Shown here: positions 1 to 9,443 of the stretch, one piece after another
How the letters are laid out: each line of letters opens with the position of its first letter
Numbering within the stretch: the stretch's first letter is position 1
Assembly: GCA_938035525.1 (NCBI GenBank)
Contig: CALHOI010000036.1
Coordinates: 1 to 64,000 of the forward strand
Source of the DNA: an uncultured Granulosicoccaceae bacterium
Lineage (GTDB): Bacteria > Pseudomonadota > Gammaproteobacteria > Granulosicoccales > Granulosicoccaceae
Direction: 5' to 3'
Length of the DNA: 64,000 nt
Made by a program: the position numbers and the translations under genes
Notes under the pieces: model-generated
Told to the model about the DNA's origin: nothing
Seen by the model: only the letters and a program-made list of their open reading frames with translations
Database searches by the model: none

Positions 1-303
1 TGGTGCCGAGAAGAGGACTTGTACGCGCAATGCAATTGCTCTCACGAGCATATGCTCCCCAGCGCACAGCAAAAAGCATTGGTACTTATCTGTGGAGATG
101 GTGCCGAGAAGAGGAGGTAACGCGCAGTGCAACTGGCGCCGCGCAGCGGGTCTCACGAGATGCTCCCCAGCACACAACAAAAGAATAGAAGTTAGTCTGT
201 GGTAGTGGTGCCGAGAAGAGGACTTGTACGCGCAATGCAATTGCTCTCACGAGCATATGCTCCCCAGCGCACAGCAAAAAGCATTGGTACTTATCTGTGG
301 AGA
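1..303 (-). repeat. Tandem array of ~100-bp units (1-98, 99-205, 206-303) each beginning (plus strand) with the complement of the tRNA-Leu 3' end and CCA; array continues off the window edge
   Basis: tggtgccgagaagagga occurs at 1, 99, 206 and in the tRNA itself at 304. Units 1-98 and 206-303 are identical; 99-205 is diverged. Confidence 0.9.
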
Positions 304-391
304 TGGTGCCGAGAAGAGGACTTGAACCTCCACGAGCATAAGCTCACTAGCACCTGAAGCTAGCGCGTCTACCAATTCCGCCACCTCGGCA
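304..391 (-). tRNA. tRNA-Leu, anticodon CAG, CCA encoded
   Basis: Reverse complement TGCCGAGGTGGCGGAATTGGTAGACGCGCTAGCTTCAGGTGCTAGTGAGCTTATGCTCGTGGAGGTTCAAGTCCTCTTCTCGGCACCA: 7-bp acceptor stem, loop TTCAGGT, long variable arm, T-arm, CCA. Confidence 0.95.
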
Positions 392-428
392 AAGGTCGGG
401 TACTTCTGGAAATCGGGTAAGGAGGGCG

Positions 429-457
429 AATGTACCTAAGCGCGCCCAACCTGTCAA
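429..457 (-). promoter_or_regulatory. Putative sigma70 promoter of tRNA-Leu
   Basis: Minus strand TTGACA (457-452), 17-nt spacer, TACATT (434-429), followed by GC-rich CGCCC discriminator as in stringently controlled tRNA promoters. Confidence 0.6.
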
Positions 458-528
458 CGATGATCGACACCAAATAAGTTAAAAGTCACTTTTAGCGCAA
501 CGATGTCATACGCTGTAAACTGCCCCCC

Positions 529-3519
529 ATGAGTAAACCTAAACGCAAAAAGAACAAGAATCCCGTTGACCCACACCTGGCCAGAGAACAGGCCAAGTAC
601 GGGGAGCCGATTGCCAGCCGAGAACACATTCTCACGTTGTTGCGTCAGGAAAAAGCACCCATCAAATTTGACTCTCTGGCACAAAAGCTTGGTTTAACTG
701 ATGACCCGAAAGGGCTCGACGCGCTCAGTCGTCGAGTGCGGGCCATGCTGCGCGACGGTCAGCTGATCGAGAACCGTAAGCGCGGGTTTGTTCCGGTAGA
801 TGCAGACGCGCTAATTGCTGGCCGCATTACTGCCCACCCCGATGGCTTTGGTTTTCTGGTGCCAGAGAAAAACGATGGCAAGGGAGATGTTTATCTTAAC
901 GGCAAGCAAATGCGGTTGGTTCTGCATGGTGATCGCGTTGTTGTCGCCTTGAGTGGCGTTGATCGCCGGGGACGCCGCGAAGGTCGCATTGTTGATGTCA
1001 TGGAGCGGGCCAATAAATCGGTGGTAGGTCGTTTTCTGGAAGAAAAGGGTGTCATCGTGATTGCGCCGGATAACAAGCGGATTCACCAGGATGTGATGAT
1101 TCCAGAAACCGAGCGGAGCACAGCCGTGCATGGCGACATCGTGGTCGCTGAAATTGTAGAGCAGCCCGATAAGCACAACCCACCGGTGGGTAAGGTGGTC
1201 GAAGTGCTTGGTAAGCACATGGAAGCGGGTATGGAAATCGATATGTCCTTACGCAGCCACGACATACCCTTTGAATGGCCGCAAGAGGTGCTTGATCAGG
1301 CAAATGGTTTTGTCACGGCCGTTGAAGACAAAGACAAGATGGGCCGCAAGGATGTAACACGCTTACCACTAGTGACAATCGACGGGGCCGATGCTCGCGA
1401 TTTTGATGATGCCGTGTATTGCGAAAAAACATCCTCTGGCTGGCGCTTGTTGGTAGCGATTGCCGATGTTGCGCATTACGTTGGTTTGGATACACCGTTG
1501 GATAAAGAAGCAGAAAATCGCGGTACCTCCGTGTACTTTCCGGGTCGCGTGGTTCCCATGTTGCCCGAGGTCTTGTCCAATGGCTTGTGTTCGATTAATC
1601 CGGAAGTTGAAAGGCTTTGCATGTTATGTGAAATGACCTTAGACGAATCCGGTGGTATTAAGCGGGCGCGGTTTTACAATGGCGTGATGTTGTCTCACGC
1701 TCGCCTGACGTACTCTCAGGTCAACGAAATACTAACCAAGCCACAAAGCAAGTTACACGACACCTACGCCGAAGTTGTTCCGCATTTAAAATCGTTGCAT
1801 GAGCTGTACGGTGTGTTGTCGGCCAGTCGGAGTAGTCGCGGGGTAATTGAGTTTGCATCAACCGAAACACGCATATTGTTCGACGATGAAAAAAAGATCA
1901 GCGAGATAGTCCCGATTGTTCGCAACGATGCGCATAAATTAATTGAAGAGTGCATGATTCTGGCTAACGTGGCTGCCGCCGGTTTTCTGGAGCAGCATAG
2001 CGTTCCTGCCTTGTATCGTGTTCACCATGGCCCTAAATCAGACAAGCTCGAAGACTTGCGAGCCTTTTTATCGTTGCGCGGATTAACGCTGGGTGGTGGT
2101 GATCAACCAAGCGCTTTAGACTATGCGGTGCTAAGTAATCAAATAGATGATCGTGCCGATAAAAGTGTGATTTCCACCGTGATGTTGCGATCAATGCAGC
2201 AGGCCGTTTACCAACCTAAAAACGAAGGGCACTTTGGTTTGGCCTTGTCGCAGTACGCGCACTTCACATCCCCAATTAGGCGTTACCCGGATTTACTGGT
2301 TCACCGAGCCATCAAACATGTGCTCAAACGCGACAGCATCATTAACTATCGCTATTCAAAGGAACACATGAACGCGCTGGGTGAAAGCTGCTCCACCACC
2401 GAACGCCGTGCTGAAGAAGCCACTCGGGATGTGGTGAGCTGGCTTAAATGTGAATACATGCAAGACCATATTGGCAGCGAGTACCCAGGCGTCATTACCG
2501 CTGTGACCTCTTTCGGCTTATTTATTGAGTTGTCGGATATTCATGTGGAAGGCTTGCTGCACGTGACCAATTTGTCGCACGATTACTATCGTTACGAACA
2601 GGCAGCGCAAGCCATGGTCGGGGAGCGCACGGGTAAGCAGTATCGCCTTGGTGATTCCATTGATGTGCGTGTTGAGGCGGTTAATCTGGAAGATCGTAAA
2701 ATAGATTTCGCCGAGGTGGGTGTGGGTACTGGTAAATCAGGCAAGCCGAAAAAACGCAAGTCTGCGCGTGCCGGTGAAGAGCAGCAGAGTTACACAAAGC
2801 CTGCAAATGAAAAGCGTAAGCCACCTAAAAAAGAACAAAAAGCCAAACAGAAGAAGCGCAAGAAAGACGAGTGGGATAATTGGGAGAAACAACAGGGGCT
2901 GGCCGAAACCCCGGCAACTGAAAAAACCAAAGCCTCGAAAGATGAGCCGAAAAAAACCACCGCCAAAAAGAAAAGCACCAAAAAAGTATCTTCCAGTAAG
3001 GTAAGTTCTAAGGAGGCGAGTTCTAAGAAGGCCGGTTCTAAGAAGGTAAGCGCAAAGAAAGCCACTTCAAAGAAAAGCCAATCCAAAAAAGCGACTGCGA
3101 AAAAGGCTTCAGGAAAAGTTAACAAGAAGACAGCTGCAAAAAAGGCAGCAAATAAAAAGAAAGTAGCATCGAAGAAAAGCACCACGACCAAGACCACTAA
3201 AAAGGACAGCAATAAAAAAGTCACCAAGAAAGCGTCGTCAAAATTGAATGCAAAGAAAAAAGCTGCATCCAAAAAAACAGCGTCTAAAAAATCGGCGAAG
3301 AAAGTCACTGCCAAGAAGCAGGCGGCAAAAGCGGGCACCATGAAAAAGGCCGTAACGAAGAAAAGCACGGCCAAGCGCACCGCAAAAAAATCGACCGCCA
3401 GCAAGCGCACAGCCAAAAAATCAGTGGCGAAAAAAGAATCCAAAAAAACCACTACAAAGAAGCTCGCTAAAAAGAAGTCATCAGGCCGAGGCGGTAAGCG
3501 CCAAGGTGGTAAGGCATGA
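529..3519 (+). CDS. rnr: Ribonuclease R with very long Lys-rich C-terminal tail
   Basis: RNB domain ([28 protein letters not shown]) and S1 domain; C-terminus from ~aa 740 is lysine-rich; followed by rlmB. Confidence 0.95.
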   Translation: MSKPKRKKNKNPVDPHLAREQAKYGEPIASREHILTLLRQEKAPIKFDSLAQKLGLTDDPKGLDALSRRVRAMLRDGQLIENRKRGFVPVDADALIAGRITAHPDGFGFLVPEKNDGKGDVYLNGKQMRLVLHGDRVVVALSGVDRRGRREGRIVDVMERANKSVVGRFLEEKGVIVIAPDNKRIHQDVMIPETERSTAVHGDIVVAEIVEQPDKHNPPVGKVVEVLGKHMEAGMEIDMSLRSHDIPFEWPQEVLDQANGFVTAVEDKDKMGRKDVTRLPLVTIDGADARDFDDAVYCEKTSSGWRLLVAIADVAHYVGLDTPLDKEAENRGTSVYFPGRVVPMLPEVLSNGLCSINPEVERLCMLCEMTLDESGGIKRARFYNGVMLSHARLTYSQVNEILTKPQSKLHDTYAEVVPHLKSLHELYGVLSASRSSRGVIEFASTETRILFDDEKKISEIVPIVRNDAHKLIEECMILANVAAAGFLEQHSVPALYRVHHGPKSDKLEDLRAFLSLRGLTLGGGDQPSALDYAVLSNQIDDRADKSVISTVMLRSMQQAVYQPKNEGHFGLALSQYAHFTSPIRRYPDLLVHRAIKHVLKRDSIINYRYSKEHMNALGESCSTTERRAEEATRDVVSWLKCEYMQDHIGSEYPGVITAVTSFGLFIELSDIHVEGLLHVTNLSHDYYRYEQAAQAMVGERTGKQYRLGDSIDVRVEAVNLEDRKIDFAEVGVGTGKSGKPKKRKSARAGEEQQSYTKPANEKRKPPKKEQKAKQKKRKKDEWDNWEKQQGLAETPATEKTKASKDEPKKTTAKKKSTKKVSSSKVSSKEASSKKAGSKKVSAKKATSKKSQSKKATAKKASGKVNKKTAAKKAANKKKVASKKSTTTKTTKKDSNKKVTKKASSKLNAKKKAASKKTASKKSAKKVTAKKQAAKAGTMKKAVTKKSTAKRTAKKSTASKRTAKKSVAKKESKKTTTKKLAKKKSSGRGGKRQGGKA
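3001..3120 (+). repeat. 15-bp tandem repeats encoding H1-like pentapeptides ([15 protein letters not shown]...) in rnr tail
   Basis: Eight consecutive 15-bp blocks from 3001: gtaagttctaaggag/gcgagttctaagaag/gccggttctaagaag/gtaagcgcaaagaaa/... Confidence 0.85.
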
Positions 3520-3569
3520 GCAAGCCACAACTGACCTTGCCATTGCCACGCGAACACTGACAAAACCTG

Positions 3570-4310
3570 ATGTCGCAGATTTCCTATGTTGGCGGTATGC
3601 ATGCGGTAAAAGCTTTGTTGAAAGCTAATGCTGCTGATACGCGTTCGTTAATGATTCAAAAAGGTCGGCGCGATTCACGGGTTCGCTCGATAGTTTCATT
3701 GGCACAAAAAGCCGGCATTGTGGTTCACGAGGTGTCTAAACACGAGCTGGACCAATACGCCGGTGCCATTGAACATCAAGGGGTGCTGGCTGAATTTGTG
3801 GGTGAGCCGGTGGGCAATGAGCAGGGATTATTTGAGCTTCTGGACTCGGCCTCGCAGCCGGTGCTGGTGCTGGTATTGGACGGGCTGCAAGACCCTCACA
3901 ATTTTGGTGCGTGTTTGCGCAGCTCGGATGCCACAGGGGTTGATGCGGTGGTGGTGCCGACTGATAACAGTGTGGGGATAACGCCGGTGGTACGCAAAGT
4001 TGCCTCTGGTGCCGCCGAAACCATGCCGGTTTTTCAGGTAACCAACCTGCAGCGGGCTTTAAAAAAGCTCAAAGCGGCCGGAGTCTGGGTTTACGGTGCT
4101 GCCGGTGAGGCAGATACGCCTATCTATGATCTTGATTTAACAGGCTCTGTGGCCCTGGTTATGGGGTCTGAGGGTGCTGGGCTGAGGCGCTTGACAAAAG
4201 AGGCCTGCGACGGCTTGTTCAACCTCCCAATGCAGGGCAGTGTCTCCAGTTTGAACGTCTCGGTGGCCACTGGCGTCAGTCTTTTTGAGGTTTGTCGCCA
4301 GCGGCGCTGA
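3570..4310 (+). CDS. rlmB: 23S rRNA (guanosine-2'-O-)-methyltransferase RlmB (SpoU family)
   Basis: LDGLQDPHNFGACLRSSDATGVDAVVVP and VMGSEGAGLRRLTKEACD SpoU motifs; adjacent to rnr. Confidence 0.93.
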   Translation: MSQISYVGGMHAVKALLKANAADTRSLMIQKGRRDSRVRSIVSLAQKAGIVVHEVSKHELDQYAGAIEHQGVLAEFVGEPVGNEQGLFELLDSASQPVLVLVLDGLQDPHNFGACLRSSDATGVDAVVVPTDNSVGITPVVRKVASGAAETMPVFQVTNLQRALKKLKAAGVWVYGAAGEADTPIYDLDLTGSVALVMGSEGAGLRRLTKEACDGLFNLPMQGSVSSLNVSVATGVSLFEVCRQRR

Positions 4311-4337
4311 GATTGGGTGAATAGCGAAGCAGATTCG

Positions 4338-4366
4338 TTGTCACCGGCGCACTTTTGGGTTAAAAT
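4338..4366 (+). promoter_or_regulatory. Putative sigma70 promoter upstream of rpsF
   Basis: TTGTCA (4338-4343), 17-nt spacer, TAAAAT (4361-4366). Confidence 0.5.
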
Positions 4367-4438
4367 TGTCCGGCTAAGCAGTACGGCAATATTGCCATTC
4401 TCCTTGTTCCGGCTTGCACACACGAGCAAACCGGACAA
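4366..4438 (+). promoter_or_regulatory. Structured rpsF leader, candidate S6:S18 autoregulatory element
   Basis: Hairpin TTGT-U-CCGG (4404-4412) / CCGGACAA (4431-4438) with inner TTGC/GCAA; an alternative perfect 5' arm TTGTCCGG lies at 4366-4373; ends 18 bp before the ATG. Confidence 0.5.
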
Positions 4439-4456
4439 AACCCATAGGGAGCAGAA

Positions 4457-4906
4457 ATGCGACATTACGAAATCGTGTTCCTCGTCCATCCGGATCAGAG
4501 CGAACAAGTGCCCGCCATGGTAGAACGCTATCGCGGCATCATCGAAGCAGAAGAGGGCGTAGTACACCGCCAGGAAGATTGGGGTCGTCGCCAGTTGGCC
4601 TACCCGATCAATAAAGTCTACAAAGCGCACTACACCCTGCTTAATATCGAGTGCAACCAAACTGCACTTGACGAACTAACCAGTGCGTTCAAATTTAACG
4701 ACGCCGTTATCCGCCACATGGTGCTTTCCACCAGCGGGCCTGTCACTGCCGCGTCACCTCTGATCAAGAAAGAAGAAACCCGTGGTGATGAAGAGCGTCG
4801 TGCACGCAGTGCCGACAGCGAGTCTTTTTCGGCTGACGATGATTCTGCTAGCGAGTCGGCTGATGTCGATGACGCGCCTGAAGAATCAGCAGCGCCAGCC
4901 ACTTAA
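4457..4906 (+). CDS. rpsF: 30S ribosomal protein S6 with acidic C-terminal extension
   Basis: [25 protein letters not shown]; followed by rpsR. Confidence 0.95.
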   Translation: MRHYEIVFLVHPDQSEQVPAMVERYRGIIEAEEGVVHRQEDWGRRQLAYPINKVYKAHYTLLNIECNQTALDELTSAFKFNDAVIRHMVLSTSGPVTAASPLIKKEETRGDEERRARSADSESFSADDDSASESADVDDAPEESAAPAT

Positions 4907-4923
4907 CGCATTGGAGTTTAATT

Positions 4924-5148
4924 ATGTCTCGTTATTTTCGTCGTCGTAAGTATTGCCGTTTTACCGCTGAAGGTATCACCGAAATAGATTACAAAGACCT
5001 TGAACTGCTCAAAGGCTTTGTTACCGAAACTGGCAAAATTGTACCGAGCCGCATAACCGGTACAAAAGCGCGTTATCAGCGCCAGTTATCGACTGCTATC
5101 AAGCGTGCGCGCTACATTGCTTTGTTGCCTTACACTGATCAGCACTAG
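4924..5148 (+). CDS. rpsR: 30S ribosomal protein S18
   Basis: [67 protein letters not shown]. Confidence 0.97.
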   Translation: MSRYFRRRKYCRFTAEGITEIDYKDLELLKGFVTETGKIVPSRITGTKARYQRQLSTAIKRARYIALLPYTDQH

Positions 5149-5235
5149 GAGTCAAAACGTTAGCTCAGGCTGCGTCAAGAGTGATCACATAGGCAACCAT
5201 ACAGACAATCCATTTAGTAACAGAGTGCGAGTATC

Positions 5236-6153
5236 GTGTTAGGTATCGCTCAAATTACTGAACGTGGGTTAGTAGCCTCGGTGTTGGTGATTGCGGCTAT
5301 TGCGTTTCTTGGGGTGCTGGCATTTGATTTAAGTGCTTTTTTTGCACTGCTCGCATCAACAGTAACAGCAATGTTCAGTGCGGCGGCTCTGGTGTTTGTG
5401 TTACTGAGGCATCAGGAAAATGCCGCACTGACCACTGCCATGGCAGCCGGTGTTTTGGTTGTTATTGCGTCTGTGCTCGTTACGCGTTCTTACATGCCGG
5501 TGTTATTGTGCACAGGCTTTGTTTGGCTCAGCGCTTTATTGGTTGCGGCGGTGCTTCGCGCCACCGTCAGTTTGAAGCTGGCCGTTCTTTGCGTTGTCCC
5601 TGTGACAGTGGTGGCTGGCGTATTAACAACGATGTACAAGCCAGAGATAACGCACTTCTGGCAATCAGAGATGAGCAAGGCACTGTCAACGCTTAGCGCG
5701 GCAGAGCGGCAAGAGTTGAGCGACCAGAATTTTGAGCAAGTGCGCGAGTACTTTCTCATTCAAGTTGGTTCCTTGCTGGTCACCCTGACGTTTTATGCGG
5801 TGTTGGGCGCATTATTTATCGCCAGACACTGGCAGGCTCAGTTATTCAATGTAGGTGGCTTCCAGCAGGAGTTTCACACATTGCGCATGGGCAAGGAGGC
5901 AGTGCTGGTGTTTATTGCAGCGATTGTTCTGGGGCAGGTGTTTGCCAGCTCGTTTTTCCAGTCCATCGCTTTTGCATTGCTTATGGTTTTTTTTGTACAA
6001 GGCTTATCAGTGTTGCATTGCCTGACAAAGCAACGCGGTTTAAGCAAGGGTTGGTTGACCGGAACATACATCATGTTGATGTGGCCACCAACAATGGTTT
6101 TACTTAGCGTACTCGGGGTATTTGATAACTTTTTCCGGCTGCGCAATATTTGA
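5236..6153 (+). CDS. DUF2232-type multi-pass membrane protein
   Basis: GTG start; hydrophobic; position between rpsR and rplI is typical. Confidence 0.75.
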   Translation: MLGIAQITERGLVASVLVIAAIAFLGVLAFDLSAFFALLASTVTAMFSAAALVFVLLRHQENAALTTAMAAGVLVVIASVLVTRSYMPVLLCTGFVWLSALLVAAVLRATVSLKLAVLCVVPVTVVAGVLTTMYKPEITHFWQSEMSKALSTLSAAERQELSDQNFEQVREYFLIQVGSLLVTLTFYAVLGALFIARHWQAQLFNVGGFQQEFHTLRMGKEAVLVFIAAIVLGQVFASSFFQSIAFALLMVFFVQGLSVLHCLTKQRGLSKGWLTGTYIMLMWPPTMVLLSVLGVFDNFFRLRNI

Positions 6154-6172
6154 ATTTGTATCGGGGATACAC

Positions 6173-6628
6173 ATGCAAGTCATACTATTAGAAAAAATCG
6201 ACAACGTGGGCGCTTTAGGCGATCTGGTTGATGTTAAATCCGGTTTTGCACGCAACTTTCTTTTGCCTCAAGGCAAAGCCGAAATGGCGACCAAAACCAA
6301 CATCGAAGCGTTTCAGGCGCGCCGAGCTGAGCTTGAAAAAATTCAAGCTGAGACGCTGGCGGCTGCACAAACACGCGCAGAAAAACTGGAAGGCCTGGTG
6401 GTTTCGATTACGTCACGCAGTGGTACCGAAGGCAAGTTGTTTGGCTCTGTAGGCACCGAAGAAATCAGGGCAGCGATTGCCGAGTCTGGCACCGAAGTAG
6501 AGAAAAAAGAAATCCGCATGCCTGATGGTCCATTGCGAAATGTTGGTGAGCACCCAATTTCTTTGCACTTACATGCCGATGTTGATGCCCAAATCACGGT
6601 CAACGTGATTGGCGAAGAAGCCGAGTAA
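6173..6628 (+). CDS. rplI: 50S ribosomal protein L9 (start set to internal ATG)
   Basis: MQVILLEKIDNVGALGDLVDVKSGFARNFLLPQGKA. Confidence 0.95.
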   Translation: MQVILLEKIDNVGALGDLVDVKSGFARNFLLPQGKAEMATKTNIEAFQARRAELEKIQAETLAAAQTRAEKLEGLVVSITSRSGTEGKLFGSVGTEEIRAAIAESGTEVEKKEIRMPDGPLRNVGEHPISLHLHADVDAQITVNVIGEEAE

Positions 6629-6688
6629 TACCTTCGTCAAACACTTACGCTTGGTTGTTTAATTTTTAAGCAACCTGTTGATTGATCA

Positions 6689-6722
6689 ACCCACGCATTA
6701 ATCAACGGTGCGTGGGTGTTTG
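6689..6722 (+). terminator. Probable terminator hairpin between rplI and dnaB
   Basis: acccacgca...tgcgtgggt followed by gtttgtgt. Confidence 0.45.
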
Positions 6723-6812
6723 TGTCGAACTTGTTTGTGTTGAACTAATGAGTTTTGGCTTTGCAGCTGTTACAGTGGTCGACCGTAAAGATCACCGTAG
6801 CGAGGCTCACTG

Positions 6813-8237
6813 ATGGCATTTACCCCCGACGACTTTGCCGTTGAGTTTGAGTCAACCGCAGAGCTTGCGCAACAACTGAGCGCGGCACGCATGCCGCCAC
6901 ATTCCATTGAGGCTGAACAAGCCGTGCTTGGTTGTTTGTTGCTCAATGCAGAAGCCTTCGACAAAATTTCAGAGACCGTTACCGAACAAGACTTCTATCA
7001 GTACAACCACCGTCTGATCTTCAGAGCCGTCAATTCGCTTGTTAGCGAAAATCTGGCACCCGATGTTGTGACCGTTGCCGGGCAGTTGCAAACCATGGGG
7101 TTACTCGAAGAAGCCAACGGTATTCACTACATTGGTGCCATCGCTCAGGAAACGCCCAGTGTTGCCAATATAAAAGCCTATGCAGATATCGTTCGTGAGC
7201 GCTCAGTTTTACGTCAGTTAATTGGGGTTGCCAACGAAATTGCAGACAGCGCGTTTGATAATGAGGGTCGCAGTACCAAAGACTTGCTTGATCAGGCCGA
7301 ATCAAAAGTGTTTGCCATTGCTGATCAAACCAGTCGCAGTGGTGGTGGTGGTTTTACCAACATCAAAGCTGTGTTGTCGACAGCCATCGAACGCATTAAT
7401 ACACTGTACGAATCTGACGCACTAATCACGGGTTTATCAACCGGCTTTGACGAGCTTGATGAAAAAACCAGTGGCTTACAAAAATCTGACCTTATTATTG
7501 TTGCGGGTCGACCTTCGATGGGCAAGACCACGTTCGCAATGAACCTGGCTGAGCATGCTGCGTTGACCGCCGATGCACCTGTGGCGGTTTTCAGTATGGA
7601 AATGCCCGCGGAGCAACTGGGCATGAGGTTAATTTCCTCGCTGGGCCGAGTCGAATTACAAAAACTGCGTACAGGCAATTTGGCAGAACAGGATTGGCCA
7701 AGAGTCACATCAGCCATTACATTGCTCAATCAAAAGCGCAATTTATTTATCGATGACACACCGGCGCTAACACCGGTCGAATTGCGAGCTCGATGCCGAA
7801 GGCTGGCACGCGAACATGGTATTAGCATGATAGTCATTGATTACCTGCAACTCATGCAAGTCTCAGGTGGTGGAGAGAACCGCGCAACCGAAATCTCCGA
7901 AATTTCACGCTCGCTTAAAGCGTTAGCCAAAGAGCTGAATGTGCCGGTTATCGCTTTATCGCAGCTCAATCGAAGTTTGGAGCAACGACCCGATAAACGC
8001 CCGGTTATGTCGGACCTGCGTGAATCAGGCGCAATAGAGCAAGACGCCGATGTCATTATCTTCATTTACCGTGACGAGGTCTATAACCCCGAAGACGAGC
8101 AGAGCAAAGGCAAGGCGGAAATTCTGATTCGAAAACAACGTAATGGACCTATCGGTTCCGTGGTCTTAACCTTTCTAGGCAAATACACCCGATTCGAAAA
8201 TTACTCGCCAGAGGTTTATTCGGGGGAGTTCAGTTAG
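6813..8237 (+). CDS. dnaB: Replicative DNA helicase DnaB
   Basis: PPHSIEAEQAVLGCLL, IIVAGRPSMGKTTFAMNLAE, VIDYLQLM, SDLRESGAIEQDADVI. Confidence 0.97.
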   Translation: MAFTPDDFAVEFESTAELAQQLSAARMPPHSIEAEQAVLGCLLLNAEAFDKISETVTEQDFYQYNHRLIFRAVNSLVSENLAPDVVTVAGQLQTMGLLEEANGIHYIGAIAQETPSVANIKAYADIVRERSVLRQLIGVANEIADSAFDNEGRSTKDLLDQAESKVFAIADQTSRSGGGGFTNIKAVLSTAIERINTLYESDALITGLSTGFDELDEKTSGLQKSDLIIVAGRPSMGKTTFAMNLAEHAALTADAPVAVFSMEMPAEQLGMRLISSLGRVELQKLRTGNLAEQDWPRVTSAITLLNQKRNLFIDDTPALTPVELRARCRRLAREHGISMIVIDYLQLMQVSGGGENRATEISEISRSLKALAKELNVPVIALSQLNRSLEQRPDKRPVMSDLRESGAIEQDADVIIFIYRDEVYNPEDEQSKGKAEILIRKQRNGPIGSVVLTFLGKYTRFENYSPEVYSGEFS

Positions 8238-8238
8238 C

Positions 8239-9300
8239 GTGCACACCCGTGCTGTGCGTATCCGCATCGATCTTGGGGCTGTTCTACATAATTTTGCGTT
8301 AGCCAGGCAACTTGCAGGCAAGCAAAAACTCTTTGCCGTTGTTAAAGCGGATGCTTATGGTCACGGTGCCGTGCCAGTGGCCAAGGCTCTGGAAAGTACA
8401 GCTGATGGATTCGCTGTAGTAACACTCAATGAGGCGGTGCAGCTACGCGAAGCCAGTATTAGCAAACCTGTGTTGGTACTGCAGGGTGTCAGCGTGTTGT
8501 CCGACTTTGACGCTTTTGTTTCTCATCATTTGTGGCCGGTGATTCATTGTGAAGAACAGCTTGATTGGTTAATGGACTTCACGGGTTGTCAGCAATTACA
8601 ACCCTGGCTCAAAGTGGACAGTGGGATGGGTCGCCTGGGTTTTCAGGCAGGCCGTGCAAGCGCTATTTTGCAGTCACAAAAGACGCTTAATTGGTACGGT
8701 GCGTTAACGCATTTTGCTTGTGCAGATGATCCTGCATCGAACAGTACCAGTGATCAAATTGAATGCTTTCGCACAGTGTGCGGCGATAACATTGGGCAAA
8801 TGAGCATGGCCAATTCTGCCGCGATTATTTCGTCCAAGGCCTCGCAAGCCGATTGGGCACGTCCCGGCATCATGTTATACGGTTCCAACCCGGTTGACCC
8901 GCAGCAGACACAGGAGCTGCCTTTGAAAAGCGCCATGCGAGTCAGCGCACCCGTTCTTAGCGTAAAAAATCATGAGCCAGGCGATGCCATTGGTTATGCG
9001 GCCAGTTACGTGTGCCCCAAAGCCATGCAGGTGGCGCATGTGGCGGTAGGGTATGGCGACGGGTTGCCGCGTCGGCTCGATAGCACGGCCAGTGTGTCAG
9101 TAAATGGTCAGATTTGTCCCATCATAGGCCGCGTGTCAATGGATTCGATAGCCATTGATGTTGGGCGGGCGATGGTGAAAAGCGGTGACGAGGCCATTTT
9201 GTGGGGGCCGGAGCACCCGATAGAAATTTTGTCCGCTGCCGCTAGTACCATCAGTTATGAGCTGATGACGTCGATAAAAGGCCCTCGCGAGTACCTCTAG
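8239..9300 (+). CDS. alr: Alanine racemase
   Basis: AVVKADAYGHGAVPVAKAL PLP-lysine motif, VAVGYGDGLPR, GRVSMDSIAIDV. Confidence 0.93.
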   Translation: MHTRAVRIRIDLGAVLHNFALARQLAGKQKLFAVVKADAYGHGAVPVAKALESTADGFAVVTLNEAVQLREASISKPVLVLQGVSVLSDFDAFVSHHLWPVIHCEEQLDWLMDFTGCQQLQPWLKVDSGMGRLGFQAGRASAILQSQKTLNWYGALTHFACADDPASNSTSDQIECFRTVCGDNIGQMSMANSAAIISSKASQADWARPGIMLYGSNPVDPQQTQELPLKSAMRVSAPVLSVKNHEPGDAIGYAASYVCPKAMQVAHVAVGYGDGLPRRLDSTASVSVNGQICPIIGRVSMDSIAIDVGRAMVKSGDEAILWGPEHPIEILSAAASTISYELMTSIKGPREYL

Positions 9301-9443
9301 TCATATTTGGATAACCTAACCGAGGGAATATTACCGGCCAATCTGCAGAATTGACCTACCACCCGCGCCACACTATGGTTAAGCTTTGTGGCGTGTAATG
9401 CTTGGGTAATCGCCTTCGACTAACTTAGTGGGTACCATGCTGG

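Noticed and set aside
1-303. Additional complete tRNA genes in the repeat array
   Set aside because: Units contain only the 3' half with a disrupted T-arm; no 5' acceptor strand or D-arm.
811-1218. 135-aa minus ORF inside rnr
   Set aside because: Lies antisense to the conserved RNase R core; no recognizable motif.
2790-3602. 270-aa minus-strand ORF rich in Phe/Leu/Ala
   Set aside because: Antisense of the Lys-rich rnr tail; AAA/AAG codons read as TTT/CTT give spurious F/L. No independent domain evidence.
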